Source: Diphasiastrum complanatum (lineage: Eukaryota > Streptophyta > Lycopodiopsida > Lycopodiales > Lycopodiaceae). Taken from it: a stretch of 64,000 nucleotides of DNA. Of this stretch, positions 44,510 through 54,131 are shown one piece after another. Under the pieces are notes generated by a model that searched no databases, had not been told where the DNA came from, and saw nothing but the letters and a program-made list of their open reading frames with translations. Location: the NCBI GenBank assembly GCA_029204225.1, contig MU831922.1:1-64000 (forward strand). Direction: 5' to 3'. A program made the position numbers and the translations under genes. The first letter of the stretch is position 1; each line of letters begins with the position of its first letter.

Positions 44510-46162
44510 CTAAACATCATGCCAAGCCATGGATTCCAAGGCATTTTGTGCACTTGAAGATACATCAATTAAACTATTAAGTGCATACATAATGTTGCCA
44601 AAGACAACTTGCATTGCTTGATCCATATGATTGAGCCTAGATGGCTCCATCTTGATACTCAAGGTTTTTCTTGGAGTCCTCGGCTCTTGAGCTTGATCCT
44701 CCACTTGACTTGACTCCAAAACATTAATGAATTGAATAAGGTGTTGATCCAAAAGTGCTTCTTCAAGTTTACAAATCTTCCACTCTTGAAAGATCACATT
44801 TCCACCATTGACAAATTCTTTGGTGGAAAACAAGTAGATTCTACAATCTCAACTTGAAGAGCAAAACACTACCATTATTCCTATCATTGAAATAGGATAA
44901 TCTTTGGTCCTTACATTGGAATGATCATGCACAAAGCATGTGGACACAAAGATTTTTAAAGCAAATGATGTCTCATCTTTTATGACTCTATTCAAACTAT
45001 TACAAAAATAGTTATCCAATGAAATTGCTTTATCAACAATAAATGCAGATTTCAAAGCATCGCATTTCATTGTCTTGTCATACAAAGTAATAAACACCAT
45101 GAATCTTAAAGGTAAGAAACAAGTCACCTCATGTCTACTACTACTTTCCAAAAAGTATTCAAAGATAGTAGACTCTCCAATGCTCACCACCCTTGCAAGA
45201 TGCACACTTGAATGGACAATTTGCATGCAATTTGATGACTCGGCCATTGTCATTGAGGACTCCCTTGGAATTCTCATGCTTTGAGGCTGATCCTCAAGAT
45301 CTTCCTCCTTTTGATGCTCCTCCTCAATGCAAGCAAGATCACACTTTGCCAAGATCCCCTCTTGAGTGATCTCCTCCTTTGCCAAGCTCATTCTTTCAAA
45401 AGCAACACTAGCTTCCAACTTAAACAATCTTCCATGTTTAAACCCCTTTGCAATGCAAACATCATTCTTCAAGATGAAACAAACACCATGCTTAAAGTGG
45501 ATATTTAAACCACTTTCTAAGAGTAGACCAACACTAAGCATATTCTTGGTGATTGATGGTACATAAAGGACATTTTCTAGATCCATGCATTTTGAGGATT
45601 CTAGACACAAAGAGATGGTGCCAACACCATCTATCCTACACTCTTCATCATTTGCAGTAAAGACAAAATTTTTAGCATCATTGAATGAGTGTAAGGCTGA
45701 GAAAAATTCCTTTTCACAAGACATGTGGGAGCTAGCCCCACTGTCGATCCACCAATTGTCTCTTAAATTGCTATTGCTTGTTGGTGAGGGTGTAGATGCC
45801 ATCAAGAATACATCTACTTCATCCTCCTCCTCCTTTGCAAGGTTTCCTTGTTTGTCCTCCTCCACTTGTGCTCTTAGTCTCTTGTAGCATTCAGATGCAT
45901 AATGTCCCTTCTTTCCACAAAAGAAGCATTTCTGCTTTGACTTCTCCTTTGAGCTTGATGCATCATCCTCTTCTTTGGCCTTCTTTGGATGCTTCTTCTT
46001 TCCATTGGTCTTCTTTCTGCCCTTGAATGAGAAATTGGCTTTCTCATCACCATCCTACAAAGACAAGGAACTCATCCTAGATTTTGCATAGAGCATCCTA
46101 CACTCTTCAGCCACTAATACACTGTGAGATTTTTCTATAGTTGGCAAAGTGTCTTGGATGGC
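44510..46162 (-). pseudogene. gag: Y gag C-terminus, protease and unknown fusion
   Basis: Directly left of the Z insertion the minus strand continues gag (QDTLPTIEKSHSVLVAEECR). A stop near 46055 follows where TGG would read WDGDEKANFS. The CCHC box CFFCGKKGHYASEC lies near 45890-45935. Protease is NWWIDSGASSHMSCEKEFF with VLYVPSITKNMLSVG (ORF 45865-44849). Instead of integrase, the frame continues with EEEHQKEEDLEDQPQSM and a hydrophobic, Cys-containing part (YFLESSSRHEVTCFLPL). After a stop at 44849 the same frame goes on to 44510 (ICKLEEALLDQHLIQFINVL). I do not recognise this C-terminal part. Its acidic linker resembles the linker of the X ORF. Confidence 0.75.
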
Positions 46163-46246
46163 AAAACTGTGAAAATTGTCAACATTTCCTAGCTAGTTTG
46201 AGGCCTAAATTGGCTAAAATTGTAAATAGTTTTGGTTCTGGAGTTT

Positions 46247-46256
46247 CACACGTGTG
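46247..46256. promoter_or_regulatory. CACACGTGTG palindrome (G-box core) in Z U3
   Basis: The 16-nt context is TTTCACACGTGTGAAC, a near-perfect palindrome with a CACGTG core, 127 bp upstream of the TATA box. The G-box is a known binding site of plant bZIP and bHLH factors. The same decamer is in other LTR families of this window. Function is inferred only. Confidence 0.55.
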
Positions 46257-46382
46257 AACCAGGCCACAATGTTTTTATTTACTGTATTTTTTCAGTATGA
46301 TGAAGTGTCAAACTTCATACCCTTCAAAATGAGACCATTTTGATGTATTTTGGTCATATAAGCCATTTTTAGCTATTTTTCC

Positions 46383-46388
46383 TATATA
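46383..46388 (+). promoter_or_regulatory. Z TATA box
   Basis: TATATA within CCTATATAGGG, the only such site in the LTR, at about position 216 of 655. The 3' LTR copy is at 52159-52164. Confidence 0.65.
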
Positions 46389-46822
46389 GGGAATATCTAG
46401 GGTCAAGTACCTTCTAGAGAGAGGAGAGAGAGTCATCTTCCTCATCCATAAATAGTAGGGAAGTTGTGGAGAACAGGTTGGAGAAACCTTTTGTATGCTT
46501 CATTGAGATCAATAGATCATTGTCATTGTTTCTTCCTCCATTGAGAGCATTGTTGTGTGTATTGTCTTCAAGCTATTGTGTATGATCTTAGGTGCTTTCC
46601 AAAAGTGATAGGCTGATGTATTATGGACTGTATAATGCTATTTTGGGCCGCACTTGATGTTTATGGAAGTTTCCATTTGTGATAAATGCTTTTTGATCAA
46701 GTTCTTTGCATTCTAGGTAGCATAGAATGTGTTGCCAATTCCTAGCTTATGTAGTTTGGAGTGCAAGCATTCAAGCCAATGATCTTGGAGTTTAGATCCA
46801 CTTAGGATCTATATTTTTCACA

Positions 46823-46838
46823 TGGTATCAGAGCTGGT
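46823..46838 (+). other. Z primer-binding site
   Basis: TGGTATCAGAGCTGGT starts at the base after the LTR. It is the initiator Met tRNA type. Confidence 0.95.
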
Positions 46839-47994
46839 TGGCTTCTATTTACAGTAAGTATTCCATTTTTGGTGATATTTGGATGTTTGATCAAGTTCTA
46901 GCATGATTTTGCATTGCTTTGTTGATCAAATCTTACTAACCTTTGTTTTGTGAGTTGAACTTGTGGATCAAAAGCATATTTCAGGTCTATTGAAGATCAG
47001 AGGCTGAAAAGAAACTATTTTGGATCAGATCATAACACCTAATCATTTGTGATTGTGAGGCTTGTGCATATTCAATACTAACAATGTTCTTTTCAATCCT
47101 ATTGTTGACAATCTCCATTCTTGGATGAACACTCTCCTTAAGTGGATGAAACTTCTCCTTAAGTGGATGACAAATGCTCTTTTGAGTGAATTGTAATTCT
47201 CCTAAAGGCTGAGCAAAGCTCCCATTTGGATGAAAGATCCCCTTTTTTGGGTGAACATATTGTAAGCTCCATTGTGAAGAGCATATTGTAAAGATCGTCA
47301 TCAATTTTGGCATAAATTTTGGTGTACTTTGTTGAGCATGTAAGTAACTCTCCTTATGTAATTTGATTGGAGCATTTGCTGGAAGGTGTTAACCATTATG
47401 CAAGTGTGTTTTCAGGTTCTTAACAGGTTGAGGAACATTCTCATGTGAAGTGATCTTAGATCTACATCTAAACACCAAGATTTGACAAGATAGTGAAGCT
47501 AGTCTTGTGATTCACTAAGTGTGCTCATTCATTCACCTCTAAATCTTGTATTTATCACTTGCTGGAGTTTATAAACTTTTAGAAGTGTGGTTTACATGTG
47601 GTTTTACAGGTTGAATCAATATCTTAGTGTGTTGATCATATGTTGATCAAGTTTGTTCATTACTAGGTAATCTTGGCATCCTAGTTTTGGGTATTTTCTA
47701 AGAATGCAAGTAACTCTTCACACCATAACTTGATTTGGTCACTTGCTGGAAAGTTTGAGAGCTTAAGCAAGAGTGTGTTCAGGTTGGTTTGATTTTGTAA
47801 TCCATTCTTAGTGTGTGCAAAGTGTTGCATGTGTTTCAATCTTCCTTTCTATGCTTGGAAACCATCTAGGTTCAAGATAGAAGTGTTTTAGGGTCCTAAA
47901 TCTTCATAGATCTCTTTATCTATCATTTGTTGAGAGAAAAGTGAGTGCTAAGTGCTTTAGGACAGAACCTAAAAGTTGAAGAAACATTAGAATC
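46839..47994 (+). other. Z leader
   Basis: About 1.2 kb of untranslated leader has short repeats such as 'cttaagtggatga' (47153 and 47168 area). A truncated inverted copy of its first part, belonging to U, is at 30005-30328. Confidence 0.8.
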
Positions 47995-50900
47995 ATGGCT
48001 TCCAATGGTGGGATCATGCTAGAGTCTAGTGAAAGGTTGAGTTCATCAAACTACTCTACTTGGAAAGTGAGGATGGAGTCCTTACTTGAGTTGAATGAAC
48101 TCATGGACATAGTTGCAGAAATTGAAGAGAGACCTCTCACACTTCAAGAGCAACAAAGGTTTGATAAGAAGGCCAAAAGGGCTCTTCATATCATTAAAAT
48201 GAATGTTACAAATGAACTTCTCAAGGAAGTTGGAAAGTGTCAAAGTGCAAGTGAGGCATGGAATGCCTTAAAGAAGCTCTTTGAATCAAAGTCCACATCT
48301 AGGGTATTGACCCTAAGGAGACAAATATTTTCTAGTAGGCAAAGAGAGGGTGAAAGTGCTCATGCATTTATCTTGAGAGTTAAGTCCCTAAGTGATGATT
48401 TAGCATGCATTGATGAGAACATAAAAGATGGTGAAATAGTCCAAGTTATGTTGAATGGTTTGCTAAATGAACATGCTAACCTTGTGCAAAGTTTTGCCAT
48501 TCAAAGAGTCTTGCCAAGTGTGGTTGACTTGCAAGAAATCTTATTGGCTGAAGAACATAGGTTGCAATCAAAGCTTGATGGTGCATCCTTGCAAGGTGGA
48601 GGTGAAGAGGCTTTCTTCACAAAAGGCAAATTCAAGGGCAAAGGTAAAGGCAAAGGGAAATGGTCCAAAGGTGGTAACTTTGATCATGATGATCACTCTT
48701 CCTCTTCCTCTTCTACTAAGAACAATAAGTCAAAGTTCAAGTGCTTTTATTGTGGGATAAAAGGTCATTTTGCAAATGAATGTTATAAGAAGAAAAGAGA
48801 GCAAGGAGAGAGGCAAGGAAATCTTACAATAGATGAGGAAGAACATAACACATGTGAATCACTTGTTATGACTTCAAGTTTGTTAGCCAACATAGATGAT
48901 AATGATCCTTGGTGGATTGATAGTGGAGCCTCATCTCACATGACAAGACATAAGGAATACTTTACATCCTTATTGTCTTATGAGGGAGAAGGTAACATCA
49001 TCTACACTGCAAATGATGGTCAATGTGACATCAAAGGCATAGGCACTATTCCTATTTCCCTTTCAACAAATAGGAAAGCAAATCTTGAAAATGTTTTGTA
49101 CATTCCTTCAATCACTAAGAATTTGCTTAGTGTAAGTCAAATGATTGACAAAGGACTTGATGTGGAGTTCATTGGAGATGCATGTTTGATAAGTAAATGT
49201 GGATCCTTGATTGCTCAAGGTAGGAGGCATGGTAAACTTTTCAAGCTTGATGCATGTGTGATCTCTAATCATGAAGGATGTACGGCTAGGGAGCAATTGA
49301 CAAACCAAGAAGTTTGGCACAAGAGGTTGGGCCATCCCAACTTCAAATCTTTGGAGGTAATGGCAAAGAAAGAGCTTGTTCTTGGTCTCCCTAAAAGTCT
49401 TGTTGCAAACAATAGTGTTTGTGAACATTGTGCCTTGTCCAAATCTCATAGACTTGCTTATTCTAGATCTACTTCTAGATCTAAAGAAGCTTTTCAACTT
49501 GTGCATTCTGATATTCATTCTTCTAGTACAACTAGCAATGGTGGGGCAAAGATGTATGCAACTTTCATTGATGACTTTAGTAGGTATACTTGGATCTATC
49601 TTCTTAAAAGTAAGGATGAAGTGTTTGCTGCATTTGTCAAGTTCAAGAATGAAATGGAAAACCAATTCAATACAAAGATCAAATGCTTAAGATCTGATAA
49701 TGGAGGGGAATACACCTCAAATAGGTTCAAAGACTTTTGTATAGCACATGGGATTAAGAGGGAGATGTCTAGTCCTAGGACTCCACAACAGAATGGAGTG
49801 GCCGAGAGGAAGAATAGAACCCTTTGTGAATGTGCCAAGGCAATGAGACTACATGCTAATCTTGCTAAGTCTTTTTGGGGGGAAGCTTTAGCATGTGCTA
49901 ACTATCTATGTAATAGATGGACAAGTGCTTCCTTGGATGGTAAAACTCCTCATGAGGTTCTTTATGGTAGAAGGCCGAGTGTCAAGCATTGTAGGATCTT
50001 TGGATGTACATGTTTTGTCAATATCACACTTGATGATAGAACTAAAGAAGATCCTTCATCAAAGAAGGGTGTGTTTTTTGGCTATAGTGAAGTAAGCAAG
50101 GCTTACAAAGTGTACATTCCTTCTACAAAGAAAGTTGTCATAAGTAGGGATGTCATCTTTCATGAAGAGAATGTTTCCAATGTTGTTGATGTTGATGTTG
50201 ATGTGCCTACTAATCATCATGATGTGCAAGATGTCTTGGATGAAGATGGAGATGCCACTCCAAAGCAAACTTCAAGGAAGACTCAAAGGCAAAGGGCTAA
50301 GCCATCAAGGCTAACCTATGATGAAAAAGGAAAGCAAGTGGTGGACAACTCTAACTTTGCTTTTCTTACCTCTTTTGATGAACCAACTTGTGTAGGTGAA
50401 GCAATTCAAAAGAAGGAATGGATCCAAGCCATGGATCATGAGCATCAAGCACTCATCAAAAGCAACACATGGAGGTTGGTAAAGCTTCCAAAGGACAAGA
50501 AGGCAATTGGTTGTAAGTGGATCTTCAAGATCAAGACAAATCAAGATGGATCAATCAACAAGTACAAGGCAAGGTTGGTGGCAAAGGGGTATGCTCAAGA
50601 ATATGGTATTGACTATGATGAGACCTTTGCACCCGTGGCAAAGATGGTAACTATTCGAATCCTAATCTCTCTTGCAACTCTTTATGATTGGGATATGTGG
50701 CAAATGGATGTTACTAATGCCTTCTTGAATGGTGATCTTGAAGAAGATATTTACATGGAGCAACCCGAGGGCTATGTTTCACATGATGAGCCTAATCATG
50801 TGTGCTATCTCCAAAAGAGTTTGTATGGGCTAAAGCAAGCACCAAGGAGTTGGTATGCTAAGCTCAATTCCTTCTTACTTTCTCAAAACTTTGTTATGAG

Positions 50901-51948
50901 TGAGTATGATCATTCTCTCTACTTTAGATTGAATGAAAATGATATCACTTTACTTTTGATCTATGTTGATGACATTATCTTAAGTGGTGGTAACAATCTA
51001 GATATAGATGAAATCAAGATGGCACTCAAAAGAGAGTTTGAAATTCAAGATCTTGGTAAACTTCATTATATCTTAGGAATAGAGATTATTAGAACTTCTA
51101 AATCTACATTCATATGTCAAGAAAAGTATGTTAACTCTATTCTAAAAAGGTTTCATATGGAAGATTGTAAAGTTGTTTCTACTCCTATGGAATCAAATGT
51201 AAAGCTAACTACAAGAAGTAATGAAAGATCCTTCAAGGACATTACTCTCTATAGAAAGCTAATAGGATCTCTTATATGGTTAACCATCACAAGACCTGAT
51301 CTAAGCTTTGTGGTTGGTAAACTAAGTCAATTTATGCAAGATCCTAGTGAGGCTCATTGGAAGCTAGGAAAGAGAGTACTTAGATACATCTCGGGATCTA
51401 GAGATTTTGGCATCTTGTATGGAGGTACTACACCTAACCTTTGTGGATTTTCAGATTCAGATTTTGCAGGTGATCAAATGGATAGGAAGTCAACAAGTGC
51501 CTTTGCAATCTATCTTGGAGATGGAGTGGTCTCATGGCTATCAAAGAAGCAACCAACTATCTCTCTATCTTCCACCGAAGCCGAGTACAAGGCATTAACA
51601 ACATGCACCAAGGAGATTCTTTGGATCAAGAGGATGTTATTGGATCTTCACTTGCTGGAACCAGAGAAGACTCCAATCATACTTTGTGATAACCTTTCAG
51701 CCCAAAGCTTGGCAAGCAATCCTGTTTTTCATGCAAGGAGCAAGCACATTGAGATTGCTCACCATTTTGTGAGAGATCAAGTCATTGCCAAAGAGGTGGA
51801 GCTTCAACATGTCTCTTCAAAGGAGTGTGTGGCTGATATCTTCACCAAACCATTGGGAAAGGACCTATATTTAATTCATAGATCTAATCTTGGAATGTGC
51901 TCAAAGACTATGTTGAAACTAGCATCCAATGTTGAAGAGGGAGTGTGA
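47995..51948 (+). CDS. gag-pol: Z gag-pol polyprotein, 1,317 aa, intact
   Basis: Domains in order: copia gag (STWKVRMESLLELNEL at about 19-34, LFESKSTSRVLTLRRQ near 100), CCHC box CFYCGIKGHFANEC at 250-263, and protease WWIDSGASSHMT with Asp309. Integrase has its HHCC finger (HKRLGHPN near 440, CEHC near 476) and catalytic D506, D568 and E604 (D,D-35-E). RT has CKWIFKIK, KARLVAKGYAQ, YGLKQAPRSWY and YVDD at 990-993. RNase H has D1156 in DSDFAGD, E1195 in SSTEAEY and D1232 in CDN. It ends FTKPLGKDLY...EEGV. The TGA stop (51946-51948) lies inside the 3' LTR. One frame encodes all proteins, so gag:pol ratio must be set otherwise. The ATG at 47995 opens MASNGGIMLESSERL, matching Y and copia 5 gag starts. 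Confidence 0.97.
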   Translation: MASNGGIMLESSERLSSSNYSTWKVRMESLLELNELMDIVAEIEERPLTLQEQQRFDKKAKRALHIIKMNVTNELLKEVGKCQSASEAWNALKKLFESKSTSRVLTLRRQIFSSRQREGESAHAFILRVKSLSDDLACIDENIKDGEIVQVMLNGLLNEHANLVQSFAIQRVLPSVVDLQEILLAEEHRLQSKLDGASLQGGGEEAFFTKGKFKGKGKGKGKWSKGGNFDHDDHSSSSSSTKNNKSKFKCFYCGIKGHFANECYKKKREQGERQGNLTIDEEEHNTCESLVMTSSLLANIDDNDPWWIDSGASSHMTRHKEYFTSLLSYEGEGNIIYTANDGQCDIKGIGTIPISLSTNRKANLENVLYIPSITKNLLSVSQMIDKGLDVEFIGDACLISKCGSLIAQGRRHGKLFKLDACVISNHEGCTAREQLTNQEVWHKRLGHPNFKSLEVMAKKELVLGLPKSLVANNSVCEHCALSKSHRLAYSRSTSRSKEAFQLVHSDIHSSSTTSNGGAKMYATFIDDFSRYTWIYLLKSKDEVFAAFVKFKNEMENQFNTKIKCLRSDNGGEYTSNRFKDFCIAHGIKREMSSPRTPQQNGVAERKNRTLCECAKAMRLHANLAKSFWGEALACANYLCNRWTSASLDGKTPHEVLYGRRPSVKHCRIFGCTCFVNITLDDRTKEDPSSKKGVFFGYSEVSKAYKVYIPSTKKVVISRDVIFHEENVSNVVDVDVDVPTNHHDVQDVLDEDGDATPKQTSRKTQRQRAKPSRLTYDEKGKQVVDNSNFAFLTSFDEPTCVGEAIQKKEWIQAMDHEHQALIKSNTWRLVKLPKDKKAIGCKWIFKIKTNQDGSINKYKARLVAKGYAQEYGIDYDETFAPVAKMVTIRILISLATLYDWDMWQMDVTNAFLNGDLEEDIYMEQPEGYVSHDEPNHVCYLQKSLYGLKQAPRSWYAKLNSFLLSQNFVMSEYDHSLYFRLNENDITLLLIYVDDIILSGGNNLDIDEIKMALKREFEIQDLGKLHYILGIEIIRTSKSTFICQEKYVNSILKRFHMEDCKVVSTPMESNVKLTTRSNERSFKDITLYRKLIGSLIWLTITRPDLSFVVGKLSQFMQDPSEAHWKLGKRVLRYISGSRDFGILYGGTTPNLCGFSDSDFAGDQMDRKSTSAFAIYLGDGVVSWLSKKQPTISLSSTEAEYKALTTCTKEILWIKRMLLDLHLLEPEKTPIILCDNLSAQSLASNPVFHARSKHIEIAHHFVRDQVIAKEVELQHVSSKECVADIFTKPLGKDLYLIHRSNLGMCSKTMLKLASNVEEGV
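51934..51943 (+). other. Z polypurine tract
   Basis: GAAGAGGGAG immediately before the 3' LTR primes plus-strand DNA synthesis. It also encodes EEG near the C-terminus of pol. Confidence 0.9.
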
Positions 51949-52598
51949 AAATTGTCAACATTTCCTAGCTAGTTTGAGGCCTAAATTGGCTAAAATTGTA
52001 AATAGTTTTGGTTCTGGAGTTTCACACGTGTGAACCAGGCCACAATATTTTTATTTACTGTATTTTTTCAGTATGATGAAGTGTCAAACTTCATACCCTT
52101 CAAAATGAGACCATTTTGATGTATTTTGGTCATATAAGCCATTTTTAGCTATTTTTCCTATATAGGGAATATCTAGGGTCAAGTACCTTCTAGAGAGAGG
52201 AGAGAGAGTCATCTTCCTCATCCATAAATAGTAGGGAAGTCGTGGAGAACAGGTTGGAGAAACCTTTTGTATGCTTCATTGAGATCAATAGATCATTGTC
52301 ATTGTTTCTTCCTCCATTGAGAGCATTGTTGTGTGTATTGTCTTCAAGCTATTGTGTATGATCTTAGGTGCTTTCCAAAAGTGATAGGCTGATGTATTAT
52401 GGACTGTATAATGCTATTTTGGGCCGCACTTGATGTTTATGGAAGTTTCCATTTGTGATAAATGCTTTTTGATCAAGTTCTTTGCATTCTAGGTAGCATA
52501 GAATGTGTTGCCAATTCCTAGCTTATGTAGTTTGGAGTGCAAGCATTCAAGCCAATGATCTTGGAGTTTAGATCCACTTAGGATCTGTATTTTTCACA
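51944..52598 (+). repeat. Z 3' LTR
   Basis: 655 bp. It differs from the 5' LTR at three places seen by eye: 'acaatatt' for 'acaatgtt', 'aagtcgtgg' for 'aagttgtgg', and 'atctgtat' for 'atctatat'. CACACGTGTG is at 52023-52032. Confidence 0.96.
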
Positions 52599-53099
52599 AA
52601 AACTTTGGACCAAATTTGCAAAGTCATATCCTAGACCATTAAGGATAATTTGTACAAGCTCTCCATCATGAATCTTCTCTCCAATGGAAGCCAACTCCCT
52701 ATTTAGAGACTTGATTCTAAGTACATACTCCTGTGCACTCTCCTCACTACTCCTCATGCTTTGCAAAATCTGATTTCTAAGCATGAGTACTCTTGAAGTG
52801 TTACTAGATTCATAGATTGATTTTAAAGACTCCCAAGCCTCTTTAACACTAGTACATGCTGATACTTCTCTCAACAAATCATTGCTCACATTCATCTTCA
52901 CACAATGAAGTGCAAGCCTAGATCTCTTCTTGTATCTAGCTAACTCATGTGCACCTAGAGGTTCATCTTCATCTTCAATCAAGAACTCATAAAGGTCTTG
53001 GAGCACCAAGAGTGACTCCATCCTAACCTTCCAAATAGCATAATTTGTAGAATTCAATCTCTCACTAGCTTCTAGAAGGTATGCTCCAGCAGATCCCAT
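52599..53099 (-). pseudogene. gag: Y gag, N-terminal part
   Basis: MGSAGAYLLEASERLNSTNY starts at 53099. It continues through YAIWKVRMESLLVLQDL, AWESLKSIYESSNTSRVLML and GELVQIILNGLGYDFANLVQ to QSF, where Z interrupts it. It resumes at 46162. An upstream in-frame Met at 53123 exists, but similarity to Z starts at MGSAG. It is disrupted only by Z here. Confidence 0.9.
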
Positions 53100-53420
53100 C
53101 TTACTAGTGACTTCTACAAACAAGAAATAGATTTGAATGACTTGAAACTCACAAAGGTCTCACACTTGCAATGTTTCACTCAAATTTGATTTTTAATCCA
53201 ATAAATGGACTTATAATCACAATTCTATCACTCCCTCACAAAGCTGGAATGAAGATAAGATGAAGTGAAAACTACTTTCAAACAAATCTTGCCAAGAAAT
53301 GAATTTGATTGTCTCTAGAAACTCACTAAGGTCCCTCTCTTGTAGTTTTTCACTCAAATTAGATTTCTACTTCAACAAATGGACTTATAATATCAGTTCT
53401 AGCACTCCCTCACAAAGTAG
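53100..53420 (-). repeat. Y leader with two-copy repeat, period about 176 bp
   Basis: 'ctcacaaaggtc...tttcactcaaattt...atggacttataat...ctccctcacaaag' occurs from 53149 and again from 53325. The second copy ends at about 53420, where the sequence changes to W internal DNA, so the right inversion breakpoint lies at or next to the repeat end. Confidence 0.75.
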
Positions 53421-54131
53421 AGCAGTCATTTTGAATCTCGATCGGAGGACATACATTCGAATTTTATGAACCAGTACGTCCCATCTCCCATGCAACCAGA
53501 CAACGGCGGCAATAAATGCCCTCTCACCGAAGCCATTTGCACCTCAGCGAAGTACAAAGCTAAAGCATTTTCTGGCGACGATCTGTGATGATCTTCCTGC
53601 TCTTGACACCGATCCTGGCGCTCAAATGTTCAATCCGTCCGTCATCATCTTCACACCATCTCACCATCGTTATCACTCCCTTATGAGTGCCATCACCGAA
53701 ACCTTCAACACAAACGTCGCCGGCAAGATACCTTATATCTCAAGTTTTGCATGCTGAGGGGTAGTGTCACACGAGCACTTATCACGCTCCTGTCACACTA
53801 TTGAATATCCTACAATCACAATCACAATCACAAACCATACACCTTCAACCTGCTTCATCCCTGAAAGATACACATCCATAAAATTAAAACCATTGTCAAA
53901 CACCTCCACTTCCTCCTATTCCACTCGCCATCTTCTTAACTCGACCTCAATCTATTCACCCACCTTTACTTCATCACCCACACCGCTCTACCCAACACAG
54001 CCATCTTCCACATAACTCCCTTTCCAAACCCGTTCATACATCCCTCCCCCCACACTTTTCGAACCATTCTGCACCGCCACTTCCCATCTCAACCGAAGCC
54101 CCCTCCTTCAACACTTGACTGAAGTCCTCCT
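53421..54131 (+). other. W internal sequence, non-coding
   Basis: No intact frame is seen. In one frame it reads SRSEDIHSNFMNQYVPSPMQ for the first 60 bases. It is C/T-rich towards the array. Undoing the inversion would place it directly after the W capsid fragment (32521). Confidence 0.5.

Larger units (their letters stand above)
46168..46822 (+). repeat. Z 5' LTR
   Basis: TGTGAAAATTGTC...TTTTTCACA. It contains a CACACGTGTG palindrome (46247-46256) and a TATATA box (46383-46388) followed by a GA-rich tract, so transcription probably starts about 30 bp after the TATA box. This copy should drive the element. Confidence 0.95.
46168..52598 (+). mobile_element. Element Z: intact, young Ty1/copia retrotransposon
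   Basis: 6,431 bp, flanked by AAAAC (46163-46167, 52599-52603). Both LTRs are 655 bp and differ by three transitions seen by eye (about 0.5%). PBS, polypurine tract and one uninterrupted 1,317-codon gag-pol frame are present with all catalytic residues. It sits in the gag of Y and is the youngest layer of the nest. It could be autonomous. Confidence 0.97.
32521..53420. other. Inverted segment of about 20.9 kb
   Basis: Flipping this segment restores three nested elements at once. W: LTR halves adjoin with GTGGA duplicated. X: LTR halves adjoin with GTACA duplicated. Y: PBS and leader then lead to gag on one strand. The breakpoints lie in the Y leader on one side and in W internal sequence on the other. 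They are known only to within some tens of bases, because no uninterrupted copy is present. Confidence 0.85.
43606..53420 (-). mobile_element. Element Y, main body (copia, minus), interrupted by Z
   Basis: Reading leftwards: leader (53420-53100), gag start (53099-52599), insertion of Z (52598-46168), gag end with CCHC and protease (46162-45300), unrecognised coding sequence, polypurine TTGAGGAG, 3' LTR (44307-43606). The 5' LTR is at 31619-32319 beyond the inversion. Integrase, RT and RNase H are absent, so Y is non-autonomous. Confidence 0.88.

Noticed and set aside
46823-46838. TGGTATCAGAGC sequences as tRNA gene fragments
   Set aside because: All such sites follow LTR ends directly and are primer-binding sites; no cloverleaf surrounds them.
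52599-53123. Y gag fragment as a separate small element
   Set aside because: It joins exactly to 46162 once Z and one AAAAC are removed, so it is part of Y.
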